Source: Loxodes magnus
Lineage: Eukaryota > Ciliophora > Karyorelictea > Loxodida > Loxodidae
DNA: 64,000 nt
Direction of reading: 5' to 3'
Assembly (NCBI GenBank): GCA_946699065.1
Contig: CAMPDV010000279.1
Location: 402,725-466,724, forward strand
Below are positions 12,728 to 25,150 of this stretch, piece by piece. A program made the position numbers and the translations under genes. Every line of letters starts with the position of its first letter. Position 1 is the stretch's first letter. The notes under the pieces were generated by a model. It saw only the letters and a program-made list of their open reading frames with translations. It searched no databases and was not told the origin of the DNA.

Positions 12728-13790
12728 GCTAGACTGGAGGAAACTTAATTGGTGATTATGCGGTTGATTATAATTCAGTAAGAATAACTATTAGAAATCT
12801 TGGCAGTTCAGCAATAATATAGTATAGTAAGCTGCTAAATGGAGTAAATCTGTTTGCTAATGAAGATTTAAATTAATGAGAATTATACTTCAAACTTTGA
12901 ACCTCTACGTTTAAGCAATTTTGCAAATATGAATAGATAGTAAATATTTATAGAAGGAGTTTGGCTTCTCTAATAAATTTATTTAGATTTAAGAAGTAAC
13001 TGGTTTTTAATCAGCTACAGAAGCATTTAAAATCTCTTTAGAATGGAGATTTGAAATCTAAAAATATTAAAAGTATCTTCAGTTTGGAGAGGAAAAATTA
13101 TTAGATGCTTTCTTAGCGTGTTTATCTTGAAGAAGAAGTAAAAAGAATTTTCATTTACAGTTTGTATTCTATCCAAGTAATGATGGAAATTACTTAGTAA
13201 TTTTTAGCTAATTTATGTTCTTTTCTTATTTTTCCTTGAGAGCAATCTTCAGCGTATAAATAGCGATATTTTTATCGTTAAATAGAGCTTAGTTGTATAT
13301 ATATAGTCTTGAAGAAATCAATGTAGAACTCTTTATCTTACATTTAAATACCAATCAAATATATCTTGTATTAAATGAATGAACGAAAAATCAGATTAAA
13401 TACTCTTTAGTTAAATTTTGCTATTGACATCTTTTACCCAATTTTTATTTATTTTCTTTCATAATCTAAGCTTTTATCAACGATAATCTGCTTTAGCATA
13501 ATACCACTAATTCTTGATTTTAATATAATCATTTCAGTAGAATAAATTAGCAGAGGATTTATGAATTAGAAATAAGAAAAAAGATACTTAAATAGTCTAT
13601 GAGAAGATAGAATTTTAACTATTTTTTTGGTTTTTACATTTTCTAAATTTCTTACTTAAAATCAAAACTTTAAAGTCTAGATTTATATATCTTAATCTAG
13701 TGCTATTTTATTGCTTGTATAACTAAACTCTATTTAGATATAAATTATTTATATATCCTGCATTTAATTTCCAGAATAATTAAATTATTA
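12728..13790 (+). other. ORF remnant entering the dispersed repeat
   Basis: A plus-strand frame beginning near 12728 reads TGGNLIGDYAVDYNSVRI and continues with few TGAs through YLEEEVKRIFIYSLYSIQV into the repeat that recurs at 41.5 kb, where the same segment reads YLEEEVKSIFIYCLYSIQV. Conservation of amino-acid-like sequence between the two copies suggests a former gene of unknown family. No start codon or terminator could be fixed, and the downstream half is AT-rich and decayed. Between 12530 and 12727, upstream of APC1, I see only AT-rich spacer. Confidence 0.3.
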
Positions 13791-16700
13791 TTATATTAAT
13801 TTAAAATGGAAAAATCTGTAAAAAGTCTCTTTTTAAAAGGATTTATCACGGCCAAATTATGATAAGTAGATAATACTTTAAGACTTCAAAATTATGCAAT
13901 AAGAAAATTTTAAGATGAATATTAGAACTCGAAAGAGAATTTGAATACTTAATAATTAATAAAAATGAACAAAAAACTAAAAATAAGTAGGTAGTGAATT
14001 TCAGAATCGATTAACTAGAAACGAAATGCAAACAATTCGAAGAACTGATAGAATGCATATTCCTCTAAGAGATAATGATGAACCGATGGCTGTGGAACGA
14101 AAATCTATGATAAATTATATTTTCCATCGGAAAATAATTAGATGCTTTATTGCAAAATCAGGGTATCAAGTGAAAAATTGTTTCCAATTTAGACTGAAAG
14201 AAAAGAAAATAATATAAAATTAAAAAATAATAATATATTCAGACTTTGTTGCAATTAAGAAAGCAAAATTTTCAGGAAAAATTACTCCGACTAAATAAAG
14301 AAAGCTCCTTATATCTAATATGCAGTTAATGAAATTAATAATGAATAAATAAGAATCAACCTATCGGAAACTATTAGAAAGAACAAACTAAAAATCATCA
14401 AGAATTATAATAGACAATCATCCAAGCAATTTTGAAGGTAAAACTTTTGTTCAACATTAAACTTTTAATTCGCGATGAACCAAATATAGGTGGAGTTAAG
14501 TTAATTATTATTATTTTTATTACCAGAGTCAAAGTTCGTCTTACTTATTTAATTTATTTTTGGAGTTAATTTAATTATTTAAGATATATAAAAGCTATGA
14601 AATTTAGAGTATTGACCATTAATTGTTTTATATTAGCATTAAATAGAATTACTACATAAATTTAGAATTCATACTCTTATGTTTCTCTTCCAAGCTTTAT
14701 TCAAAATATTTATCTAAGTTTTCTACTATACCTTTATAAATTATATACTCACAATAATATTGTTTTCCCAAGTAAATCATTGGTTTTTAAGCATTATGGA
14801 AACTAATATCCTTTGAAGCTAGAAACATCATTCAAAATTATTTTCAAGTAAATTAGTTTTGGCTAATAGAAGGAGGGAATTTGTAGTGTGAAAGCAAAAA
14901 TAAACAAGAGCATGTATACAATAGCAAGAAAGGCTTTACAGTCACCTATCTCTGTTTTTAATTAATCCTGTTATTTAGACTTTAACTGACTTTCATTTAA
15001 ATTTGATATTGTAAAACGCTTTTCTACTTTAAAATATGAAAAATAGCTATGAATTATCTAGAATCTGATATAGCAAAATTCTTTAATGCAATTGGAATTA
15101 AAAACTTTTATACTTTTAGCAAGTAAAAAGATGATCTAGTTTTATGGAGTAAGTATTAACCATCAACTCATGATTTCCAACTAACTTCCTATTGAGAACT
15201 ATACTATGAAAAAAAATATAACAGCATTTTATTAAGAAGCAACTTAACGTAAAAGAGATATTCCGGCTGCACAGGTATTCAAGAGCAACTTGAATTATTT
15301 TAAAAATGTACAGAAATAAATTATACTTAACGAGGAAAGCAATAAATAAATAATCTCAATGCTTAAGTTGCAAACTAAGTAATGTTGTTTTCAGGACGGT
15401 TTATGCTTGCATCATTTACCTGAATAAAGTTAACTTAGTATATGTGGAGGAAAAATAAATTAAGAGAATCTTTCTATTATTAAGAATGATTTATTAACTT
15501 TGAGATAAATTTGATGGATTTAAAGAAATTAAATAACGATAAAATATTTATAGCTAGCAATTTACTTTTAAATAAGAAATAAAACTACATATTAAAATTA
15601 GTAAACAGCAATTTAAAAAGAAAAGACAATATGTGGAAAACATTCAAAGTTTTTAGAAAAAAATTGTAAAAGTTAAGTTAAAGAATAAAGGAAGTAAGGT
15701 AAAAAAAAGATATAACATTTATAAACTTAAATAAATTGAATTATCTGTTTGAATAAGAAGCTTAATATAATAAATTTTTTATTAAAGTGAATTTTTATTA
15801 ATGCAATGTTCTTTTATTCCACTTTTATTGACATTTACTTAAATTAATCTGTTATTTATATCTTATACTATTATATTTTATTATATAGTCCTATCTCAGA
15901 TTTTTCTTATATCTTTTTCTTTTTCTTCAGCTTTCTATTTCTTTACTTTTTCATATTCTGATCTTTTAGTTATAAAATTTTTATTGATTTTTGTAATTAC
16001 TAGTTATAGATATTGCATCATTTATGAAATATGCATTTATATCTAGACAAATTTTTTAGAATTAGAAAAATTTTCTCCAAAAATGAGCATTCTTAGTGTC
16101 AGTAAATAGATCTTTGGTAAGGATTTATTCACCAGAATTTGAAGAATTTTATACTATTTTTAAGTATTTTATTATTTAGATCTTACTTATTGAAATTTTT
16201 AGTCCTTTACTATAAAGTAATAATAATAATTCACCAAAGTTAACTTTTACCTAAACTTAGTTGTAAAGCTTTTTATTTATTTTATTCAAATCTTTCATTG
16301 CAATTTTATTTTTAATTTCTTGGTCTAAGCGTTTAATTGATTGTTTAAAGACACTTTGAATTTCTCAAATAAACTTTTACTACTGTAATTCATTTTCTAA
16401 TGAAGGAATAGACTGCTCTTTTTTAAGCTTTTTAAATTTAAATTTTATCTTAATGTTTAGTCTAATTATATAAATTAGTCTAAAGACTAATCCTTTTTTT
16501 ATAATCCTACTCTTTTATTACTATAATCAAAAATATACTAAGGGTTAACTAACTGAATCAAAACCTAAATTTGCTTTTTAGTGTCAATTTAAATCTATAA
16601 GTGGAAGGTTTAAGCTTGTAATTCGAGCTTCAATTTTTGAAAGTGAAATTTGATGCTTTGTACTAGAGATAAATAACTAATGCTTTTCTCTTTATAACTC

Positions 16701-17195
16701 TTAGAGTAAGGTCTTTATTATTATAAGTGCTAGATTCTTTTTAATTAATCTTAATATCTTTTTCATACTAGTTTTAGCATCTTATTATTTCCTAGAACCT
16801 TCAAAAGTAATGTTGTAATAATAAAAAAATCACTAAAAGCTTTGTTAAGATTAATAGCTTTAATAAAGCAATTTTTATTTCGTAAATCTATTATAAATTA
16901 ATTAATTAACATGATGTTGCCGTTATTTTTTGTCACAAATTAAGTTTAAAATTATTTTTGTTCTCTTTATTTTTTTCTTTTTTTGGTTTCTTCTTAAATT
17001 ATTTTTAAATCAAGCTTCATTTATTTTTTAATAATTCCTTTTTTTCCAAAAGGAATTATTGTGTAATCTTATATTTTAATTAAATACTTGTTAGTAGAAA
17101 TTTGCAAATCTTCTCTATGTCATCATATCGTCATCTTTATCTTCTATCTTCTATCTTATTTTATGACATATAAAGGCATGATATTTATATCTGGA
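13115..17195. repeat. Dispersed repeat, copy 1
   Basis: This segment matches 41543-45760 in the same orientation over nearly its whole length, with scattered substitutions and short indels. Landmarks in both copies are ATCTTGAAGAAGAAGTAAAA at the left, GGAGGGAATTTGTAGTGTGA in the middle and CTATGTCATCATATCGTCAT near the right end. Copy 1 carries an extra block of about 730 nt (13795-14525) and lacks the roughly 870-nt block at 44424-45290 of copy 2. Parts read like decayed protein on the plus strand (WLIEGGNLQCESKNKQEH near 14.86 kb; CTGIQEQLELFQKC near 15.27 kb), so the unit may be a duplicated, degenerate gene region rather than a transposon. No terminal repeats were seen. Confidence 0.85.
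13795..14525 (+). mobile_element. Insertion in repeat copy 1 with ORF1-like remnant
   Basis: This block is absent from the matching site of copy 2 (near 42225), so it is an insertion. It starts shortly before an ATG (13806) and ends in an ATT-rich tail near 14505-14520; AATTATTATTAT stands at both edges and may be a target duplication or tail. Inside, one frame reads as a coiled coil (FRIDQLETKCKQFEELIECI and LLQLRKQNFQEKLLRL) with Gln encoded by TAA/TAG. Coiled-coil ORFs beside an ATT tail recur at 31.7-32.5 kb, so this is probably a retrotransposon-derived ORF1 fragment. The frame is broken. Confidence 0.5.
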
Positions 17196-17389
17196 ATAAA
17201 GAGCCATGAACTAGAGCACACTGTCCGTCTAATTTTTACACTACTAAAATCTCAAATAAATTAAATATATCCTCTTAGAACCCGCTTACTCTTTTCCACG
17301 GTGACTAGCTTAAAAGTTATACTGCCATTAGCTGTAAACCATATTGTCATATAACAGCGAAATTAACAAAATTTTTTTTAAGATTTAGT
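14526..17389. other. Rest of repeat copy 1 and spacer, no intact gene
   Basis: Only degenerate plus-strand pieces are visible. Near 16460-16500 there is an imperfect palindrome (TTAGTCTAATTATATAAATT and its complement) present in both repeat copies. Sequence after 17195 is unique AT-rich spacer up to the APC1-derived pseudogene. Confidence 0.6.
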
Positions 17390-17780
17390 GAAATCAAATT
17401 TTTGGTTGCTCTGAGAACACTAGGATAATATCTGTTGTTTTGATGTTAAAATGAAAAAGTTTTTATAACTTCCAAATAAACTTGAATGCTAATTTAAATT
17501 AACTATCTATTGTTCATCCCATAAAATTCCAAAAGGGAAGATATTATCATAAGACTACTACTATATAATATAGTAATCTGTTTGAAGTTGCTTTTAGTCT
17601 TAGAAGCAATCCAAATGAAAATATAAATATCTACTCTAGCTAGTTAGATATTGAATACCTTAGATAAGCTTTTATTTTCTACTTTAAGCTTTTAATCCTT
17701 AAAACAAAAGAGACTATTATTGAATAGTTGTAAATAGATTCTTTTAGCAAAGATTTAAAATAGAATAGTAAAACAGCATA
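17390..17780 (-). pseudogene. Decayed copy of the APC1 5' end
   Basis: Aligning by eye to 12165-12540, long stretches match in the same order and strand: GTCTGCTGTTTTGG versus ATCTGTTGTTTTGA, TTCCAAATAAA, TTCATCCCATAAAATTCCAA versus TTCATTCCATAAAATTCCAA, and GAAGCAATCCA followed by ATAAATATCTACTCTA. The copy has small deletions and has lost the ATG, where intact APC1 has ATGAAAACTTGTAC. It covers roughly the first 120 codons. It lies about 5 kb upstream of the intact gene, beyond repeat copy 1, which suggests a local duplication followed by decay. Confidence 0.85.
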
Positions 17781-18071
17781 AGAAGCATAAATTTTCTTTA
17801 ATTAGTTTTTTAAACTATCTTAGATTGTATTTTTACTTTCTTTTACTTATAAATTCATATTATAAAAAAGTCTTCTACTAAACTTAATTCTTTATGGTAG
17901 TAAGTTAAAAATGAAATTATAACTTTTTAAATTTAACTTATACTAGTTTTAAATCTAATGGTTATTTCTTCTACACATATATCAAGTCAACCATGCAATT
18001 AATTTTTATAATGAATAAAAATATTAAAAAAATTAGAAAAATTGTAATAAAAAGTGTCTAAAGTATTACAA

Positions 18072-18866
18072 ATGAAGGCTAGAAGAGAAGCTAGAAAATA
18101 AGTAAAATAAAAAATTTAAAGGAATTTTCACACAACTATGAGGAAACATAGTAAGTACTTCAATAAAAAAGAGAAAAATGACTTCATATCTTGACAATCT
18201 GACAAATGAAAAAAATCTCTGAAATTTGAATGAGCTAATTTTTAATATTTCAGAGAGAATAAGAGAAGTCATTACATATTTTAAGTAACTGAATTTGCAA
18301 ACAACATACTTAAACAAGAAATTTATTCAAAATAAAGTATTAACAGAAGAACAGATGTATCATATATCTTAGATCAACTTATAGGAGAAGTTTTAATGAT
18401 TACTAAAGTAACTAAAACTGTTATTGCGACTAATCAAACAACTGATGAATATGAAATTTAAAGAACTAAAATAACTAAAAGATTAGAAAAACTTTAAAAC
18501 TAGATTATAAAAAATAAAAAAGAAGAAGATAAAGATGTGCTATTATTGTATTACTTCCCAACATCAAATTAAACGCTAATTTAACTTCAAAAGCTTAAAG
18601 GCAAGAATATTGAAGAACTTGAAGTGATTAGCGAGGCATCATATATATAACAATAGAGTTTACCAAAAAATCGGAGACAAAAAATATCTTAGTCATATAG
18701 AGAAAGCGAAACCCCTTCATAAAATAATCGTGGAATATAACCATAATAAAATAACGACAAAATTTTAAGAAAAACCATGAAAAGCAAAAAAATTAAATTT
18801 TAATTGATAATAAAAATAATAATAAACATAAAAATTTAAAGGATAAATATTTATAATTTTATATGA
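18072..18866 (+). CDS. Hypothetical 264-residue protein
   Basis: The ATG at 18072 (MKARREARKQVKQ) opens a frame to TGA at 18864. It is basic at the start, then aromatic-rich (KWKKSLKFEWANFQYFRENK), followed by mixed helix (VSYILDQLIGEVLMITKV), a Lys/Glu coiled segment (RLEKLQNQIIKNKKEEDK) and a polar tail. Three in-frame TGAs before residue 60 would be Trp. No family was recognised. The stop lies 46 nt from the stop of the convergent LRR gene. The upstream 17781-18071 stretch holds nothing I can name. Confidence 0.5.
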
Positions 18867-18911
18867 CATATATAGTTATAAATCTAATCTAAATTTAACA
18901 TCATAATATAA

Positions 18912-21344
18912 TCAATATCTATATAGAAACCTAAAGGTTAAATGTTAACTCTAATACTTTATTATTTAAAGTTATTTTTAAAATATTAATATAAATAATT
19001 TTTATATCTTAGGGTTAATTTGTAAATGTTAAAAAACCTAAGATTTCCCTATTTCCTTCTTTTCAACCTTATTCAGTTCAAAATCTACTATTCGCTAATT
19101 GTCAATTATGTCTTCAAAATCATAGTTTATGATTACTATTTGCTAAAATTATTAGCTTATATCTTGTAATCATTATTTTCTTATATTACAAGAATATAAA
19201 TCTAAGCTATTTAAACTACTCCATATTTCGTATTAGCATCCCTACTAATCAAATATCGGAAACCCTTCTTACGTTATATTCCAATTACAACTTAAATCCA
19301 AAATTTTCAGTCCCTTGCAGTTTTTTACAATTTAAAGCGCATCTTCATTGCATAAATTACAAGAATAGAGAGATAATTTTTATAAAGTAGTTATTTTAAC
19401 GATCTCATGAACTAAATAAGGTTAGTTAAGAGTGCATCTGAAAAGAGTAATACTTTATAAGTTATAAGATTTAGTATTGAATATTCTAAAAGTATCTTAT
19501 TATAATCCATTTATATCCCTCAATTCTATTTCTCTTAATTTTAAGCAATTTTCCAATATAAAATTAATAGTTTCTATTCTAATTTGATTTAGTTTACTAA
19601 GCATCAGTTATTTAATATTCTTGCTATACATTGCTACTTACTTAAAACTTTCATCTTAAATCTTATCTAATTCACCTAGCTCTAGTTTCTCTAAGTTAGG
19701 GGAGATAGTAAGAATAAACTATAGCATTTCATCATTTAATTGAGAGCATTGTTTAATACTAACAATAGAAAGGCAATGTAACCTTTTAGTTGATGAGGTA
19801 GTATTTAACTCTAGTCTTTAATCTTATTGAGAAAGCTTGGCTTAGTCTAAATTATGATTATCTATAAATATGATATTTCGTAATTATAAGGATTATAATA
19901 AAGGACAATTAGATATCAATAATTTAATAAACTACGCGCTAACTTGCTACAGTTAGATCAGGTCAATATTTTCTAGCTTAAAGGTTTAATTAAATTAAAA
20001 GTTATAACTATCCATTTAGAGCTATTCTTCATTAATCTCTTATATTTCTTCTTTCTAAATTAACTTATTTTGCTTATAATCATCTTCACTTAAACATAGA
20101 TTCTTCAAGTTTGGCTAATTTTAAACTAAAAGGATAAGTCTATAGGTATTAAAAAGACTTAAATTATAGACTTAGAAAGTTTCTAGAGTATTATACTAAT
20201 GAGATAAAAATGATTTTATATTAGAGTCTTATTAATTTAATAAGTTTAACTTTAGTTCCTTTAGTTAAAATTATTTTACTTTATCTAGTATTTCATATGA
20301 CATCAAGTTGTTATGAGATAAATCAATTTTAACTAAATTAGTGCAAAATTAATAAAACTCTTAAAACCTTTAATTATGATTAATCCAAATTTCTTATATT
20401 CTTTTTCCTTTTAGTTATAAAAACTGCTTCACTTTCTCATATTACAGCTAGTGACTTAAGATTTTTAACACTTTTAAGTTCAAGTTTAAGCAATAATCTA
20501 ACAAAAATTACCCAGTTATTTAACTTGCTAATACAAGATTAATAGATTCCAAGTTATATAACTATTCTATAAAGTATAAAGATTTATCACTTATTTCATA
20601 GTTCCAGAGATTTATTTTTTGTAATTAATATCATTAAGAAGTGTTAAGTATAATAGGTTGATTGCTTTATAATTTTAGATATAATTCTCTTATTTAAAGT
20701 TATTAGTTGCTCTTTAAGTTCTTCTATCTTATTTATATATTTTAATCTAATCTTTCATAAATAGAATTCATCAATTTTTCTGAAAAAAACTCTGCATTTA
20801 TAGTTAAATTTTTTACATCTGATTAACAAATTTATTTTAAACTCCATTCGATATAGTTTTTAGTAATTTTTTAGTTGCTTTAGTAAAATTTAATTTCTAG
20901 AGATTTGAAAACGTAGGGATAAAGTAAAAAGTGTTAGTTAACTTATTATAAAATAGCGATATCTTTATTTTTTAAGAAGTCTATTATTTAATTTACTAGA
21001 TATGCTTATGATCAGAACTTCTATCTTTGATTCTCTTTATTTAGCTATAGCTAAATTTATATTTAATCATAATTTTCTATCTAACTCTTTTACTTTATAC
21101 TTGGCTTCTCTTATTAAATTTTCTAAGTTTCTTACTTCATTATATTAGCATTTTAATTTGGTACTAGCAAACTTTCTTATATTTTTAAATTTTAGGTGCA
21201 ACCAAAGCTTTCTTTGCTTTCAGTTTATTATGATAATTAATTTAATTTAATGTGTTCTTCACATAGTTTCAGATCACACTTATGATCTATATTTTGTAGC
21301 ATTTATTTACAAATCCTACAATAAGCATCTAAGCTATTTTCCAT
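18912..21344 (-). CDS. B-box-like / leucine-rich-repeat protein
   Basis: The frame from ATG 21344 to TGA 18912 gives 810 residues. The N-terminus has a short zinc-binding-like motif (AYCRICKQMLQNIDHKCDLK then LCEEH), similar to a B-box. A Lys/Glu/Leu coiled coil follows, then many leucine-rich repeats of the Cys-containing (AMN1/F-box LRR-like) type: ILTISPNLEKLELGELDKIQ, ILENCLKLREIELRDINGLQ and IVKNCKGLKILDLSCNWNIT. Such repeats form a curved protein-binding surface, often a substrate receptor; no F-box was seen. The last about 50 residues are AT-rich and the true stop might come earlier. Frame checks at 19352 and the stop agree with the start, so no net intron shift exists. Confidence 0.75.
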
Positions 21345-22174
21345 TTATAAATTATACAATTAAATAGTTTAAATAAGGCATTTACAACATAATTATTTAA
21401 CTCTAAAGCTAATTCAAAAGAATTTTCCTTAATTATATCTAATTTAACTAAAAAGGTCAGAATTATCTTTAATTATAGAAAAGTCTTAGCTTTCATAAAC
21501 TTTTTTAATTTAATTGTATAAATTTAATGCTAGCAAATTAAAACTAGGCAAATAAGAATTACCAATCAAAAGTATAGAAGCTGTCTATTATTCTAAAAAT
21601 AAGCTATAAATGAGACTGTAATATTTACTTAATTTCCAAATAGTTATGGTCAGCAAAACTTGGTAAATTATGAAATAAATTTAATTTATGCTCAGTCAAA
21701 TTATTAAGAAAGACTGAAAAGATTATAAATGAATATTATGCTTTAAACAGATATTATAAGTATAATATTAACTTAAATTGGTAACTAGCATCTTATATAA
21801 TTATAGTTACTAAGCTAGATTAATTAGCAATTAGCTTTAATAACTTAATATTTTAATTAATATTTTGATATATAAATTATGAAATATGAGTAATCACCAG
21901 TATAGAGTTATAAGTTATGATAAAATGTAGCTATAAAGGATATAAGTATAGAAAAATTATAAAATAAATAAAGAAGGAACATTATAATAATTTAAGTAGT
22001 TTAACTATATTTTTATATACACAATTCAGTGTAAAATCATCTAACTAATAATAAAAAGGAATTTAGTGGCAAAAGTTCGTTTATTAACCTTATAAAAAGG
22101 AGGAATTGATTGAATTAAATTATGATATAAGTTTAGTAATGCTATAAGAGTGATTGATATTTAATATCTTAATA
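21345..22174. other. AT-rich spacer, nothing recognised
   Basis: This very AT-rich stretch lies upstream of the LRR gene. I see no coding pattern, RNA gene or clear repeat in it. Confidence 0.5.
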
Positions 22175-22630
22175 TCACTTTAATAAATCTCTTTAGATGT
22201 AATAATTTTAATATTCTTTTATAATTTATTACATTATAACTTTAAGTTACATAATAATTAGCAATTTATAAATGTATTAGTTTTGCTACTTATAAAAATT
22301 TTAATTTACAGTATACTCCTAAATATATTTTTATCTTCTTTAACAATTTTGCATATCAAGAAGAAATATAAATTCAAAAATATCAAGCAAAAGTGTATAA
22401 TATAAAGATTTTTTCCTTTGAAAGCTTTCATTGCTAATTTTTATATTTATAGTTAGCTCAATCTCTTTTTTAAGTTTTAATATTAAAGATCTATATAAAA
22501 ATCTAGATATCCTTATATTTGAACTTAATTTATTCATAAAATTACTTAAAAGTTCGTTAATAGTATTTTTAGCATTAATCTAGCATTATTTAATCTAAAT
22601 CTAAAGTTCTTAAATAAGCATATCATTCAT
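22175..22630 (-). CDS. Small coiled-coil hypothetical protein, doubtful
   Basis: From ATG 22630 to TGA 22175, 151 residues can be read. The first 40 look like a coiled coil (MLIQELQIQIKQCQINAKN, INELLSNFMNKLSSN), then Lys-rich and hydrophobic segments and a tail of Gln/Tyr/Ile from AT-rich DNA. It may be a fragment of a paralogue of the neighbouring B-box/coiled-coil gene. Weak evidence: one protein-like segment in an AT-rich area. Confidence 0.3.
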
Positions 22631-22884
22631 AATAGTCTATTTTACTATATTAGAATATCTTTAATAATGTAGAATCTTTATTTTTTAGTTGTTTATAATA
22701 TTAATTTTCTTAAAGCTTTATTAGTTGGTATATACAAAAGAGCAAATAGAATTATTCAGAATTCTCTAATATAACTTCTAAAGTTTAAATTAATAAATAT
22801 ACCTTTATATTATAATTTTTCTACCAGATATTTATTATATAAATAGCCTTATACCAAAGTTATTCAACTTTTATTGAATAATTT

Positions 22885-23207
22885 ATTTTAAATAGGGAGG
22901 AGAAATCCTCTTACTATGATTGAAAGAAACTCAGTAACTAGGAAGTACGCTGTGTGAAGATATGAACAAGAATCTTGGCTGGTCAAGTATGTCGCGACCG
23001 AGGCATCAAGTAACAATATTTTGAACGATATCTGAGATTAGGGTCTATTTAGGGAAATACTCCGACACTGGACATATAGGAGAAAAGAATTTCCAAGGGA
23101 AGCTAGCGCAGGGAAGAATGTATCGTAATACGCTTTTAAACTTTAAAAGACTTTAATTAAAGAGCTGCGCGATATCGTAGTACTACTCGCTCTATAATCT
23201 TGATCCT
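22885..23207 (+). mobile_element. Structured SINE-like element, family A (diverged copy)
   Basis: This island is clearly GC-richer than its flanks, with sharp borders. It begins AAATAGGGAGGAGAAATCC, where AGGG/CCT can pair, and ends AGAGCTGCGCG...CTCGCTCT followed by ATAATC, the same terminal hairpin plan as the copies at 50765 and 56800. The body is much diverged from those two. No ORF is convincing. Short length, hairpin end and dispersed copies suggest a SINE or another nonautonomous element transcribed as a structured RNA. Orientation is named with the hairpin at the 3' end. Confidence 0.65.
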
Positions 23208-25150
23208 CTTTAATATGATTTAATTACCTTAAAAGTCATATGCATTTTAGGATATCTAAATTGTATATTCTTGATAAATTTCAGCTTACTTCTTGTATAA
23301 GTTTGCCTGAATAAATGTTAAGTTGATAATGAATTAAAAAATACCTAAACTTATGATTTAATAATTTATTATCTTGTAAGTAAAATCTTTAATAGAATCA
23401 TTATACTCACTATTTTCTAAATTTCTCATAGATATAATGTTCTTGATTATTGCATCCTAAACATTAACCTTTGATATTTTTAATTTAAAACTAGCAATTA
23501 TAATAATTATACTTAGAATAAAAGCTAGCTTTATTATTTATTTTCTATTTTTTATCTTTTAATTAATAAATAATTTCTTAAGAATGCTACTAAAATGAAT
23601 ATGATAGCAAAAGTAGCTTCATTAGTATTTTTGTTTTTGAATTTAATAATATCAGATTTACTCTACAAGTTTGTTAGTTTTAATTTTGCTTTAGAATTAA
23701 ATTAATTATTTTAATTTTTTTAATTAACTAAGCAAATAATTATAGAAAGGATGCAAAAATCAATTTTTATGGATTAATAATAGTAAAACTTTGATTAAAG
23801 CAAAAAAATTAATAAGGTAATATTAAGCAAATTTTAGATTTTTTGAGTAAGAATATCCTAGTTTATTGCTTAAGATTAAGTTAGAAATTATCTAAATAAT
23901 TAAAATTTTTGGTATTAAAAATATAAAAACTAATATTAATTAGAATGTTTTATTTGGCAGGATAGGTATATTAAGAGTAATGTTTAGTAAATTTAGTTAA
24001 AAATAAATTTGATAGGCTTTTGATTTTACATATATTCTACTAATTATTATTTATAACTAATAAAACTTGACAATTAACTAATTAATTTTAGTTTCTTATA
24101 TTTAGCATTGTATTAATTGATTATATTTACTCTGTTATAACTTAAAATATTATAATTTAAAAAATAACTTTTATAATCTTTTCTATCTTATTAATTTGAG
24201 AAGTTAGATCTCTCTTATTGTTTTAACTAAATTGATATTATATTTAATTATTTTTTATTAATTGAAATAGAATTTAGTGGTATATATAGTAATGGTATTT
24301 TTAGAAAATTAATAAGTTAGTTTTAAAAAGAATAGGATTCTTAATTTAATAATATAGCTTATTATTTATAGGCTTTATTTTAGCTATAATGAGACTATCT
24401 TATTTATTTACTTTTGTTATATAACTACACTATTTTTAGCTTAGTTGTTTCCTAGCTAGGCTACATTAAAGTTTTTGGCTATTAATATATTTCTATTTAC
24501 TTAAAGAGTAAAAAATAGTAATTAAAACAAATATTCCGAATTAAAAGGATTTGTAATGAAATGTATTAAATATAGAAAGCAATTTAAAGAGTCTATAAAT
24601 AAGTATGATTAAGAAACTAAGGAAATACTAAATATTTATTAGATATTAATTAGTTTTTCTTAAAGAATAAACAAGAAAGTTACACTTTAATGGGATATTC
24701 ATTTAAGTAAAGACACAATAGCAATTTTAATTCTATTTTCTTTATGAACATTAATAGCTTTCTATTTATCTAATTTAATTTTACAACAATGTATTTAAGG
24801 CTTTGCTATTAATAACAAAATCTACTATTCACTATTAATTCCTGTACAATAACTAAAATCATTCAAAAACTAAAAGCGATCTAATTAATAAAACTTCTAT
24901 ATTCCTATTTATAAACATTAAGTTCAAGTCAATTGTACAAAGCTCTTCAGAATAAATTTAAAGTTAGTATTATAAAAATCTAAGCAACTTTATATAAATT
25001 GAAAATGCTTGATAGCTTGGAAAAATAAGTTGCTTAATTATTATTTAGATATTGATTTCTTGTAAAATTAGATAACTAATTCTTTTAATTAAGCTAAGCT
25101 TTAAGAAAATTAATTTAACTTTATTTTTTATTTCCTTTAAGAATAAAAAA
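23208..25150. other. AT-rich spacer, nothing recognised
   Basis: Almost pure A/T with short homopolymers. Open frames exist only because TAA/TAG are sense. No gene, RNA or repeat could be supported. Confidence 0.6.
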
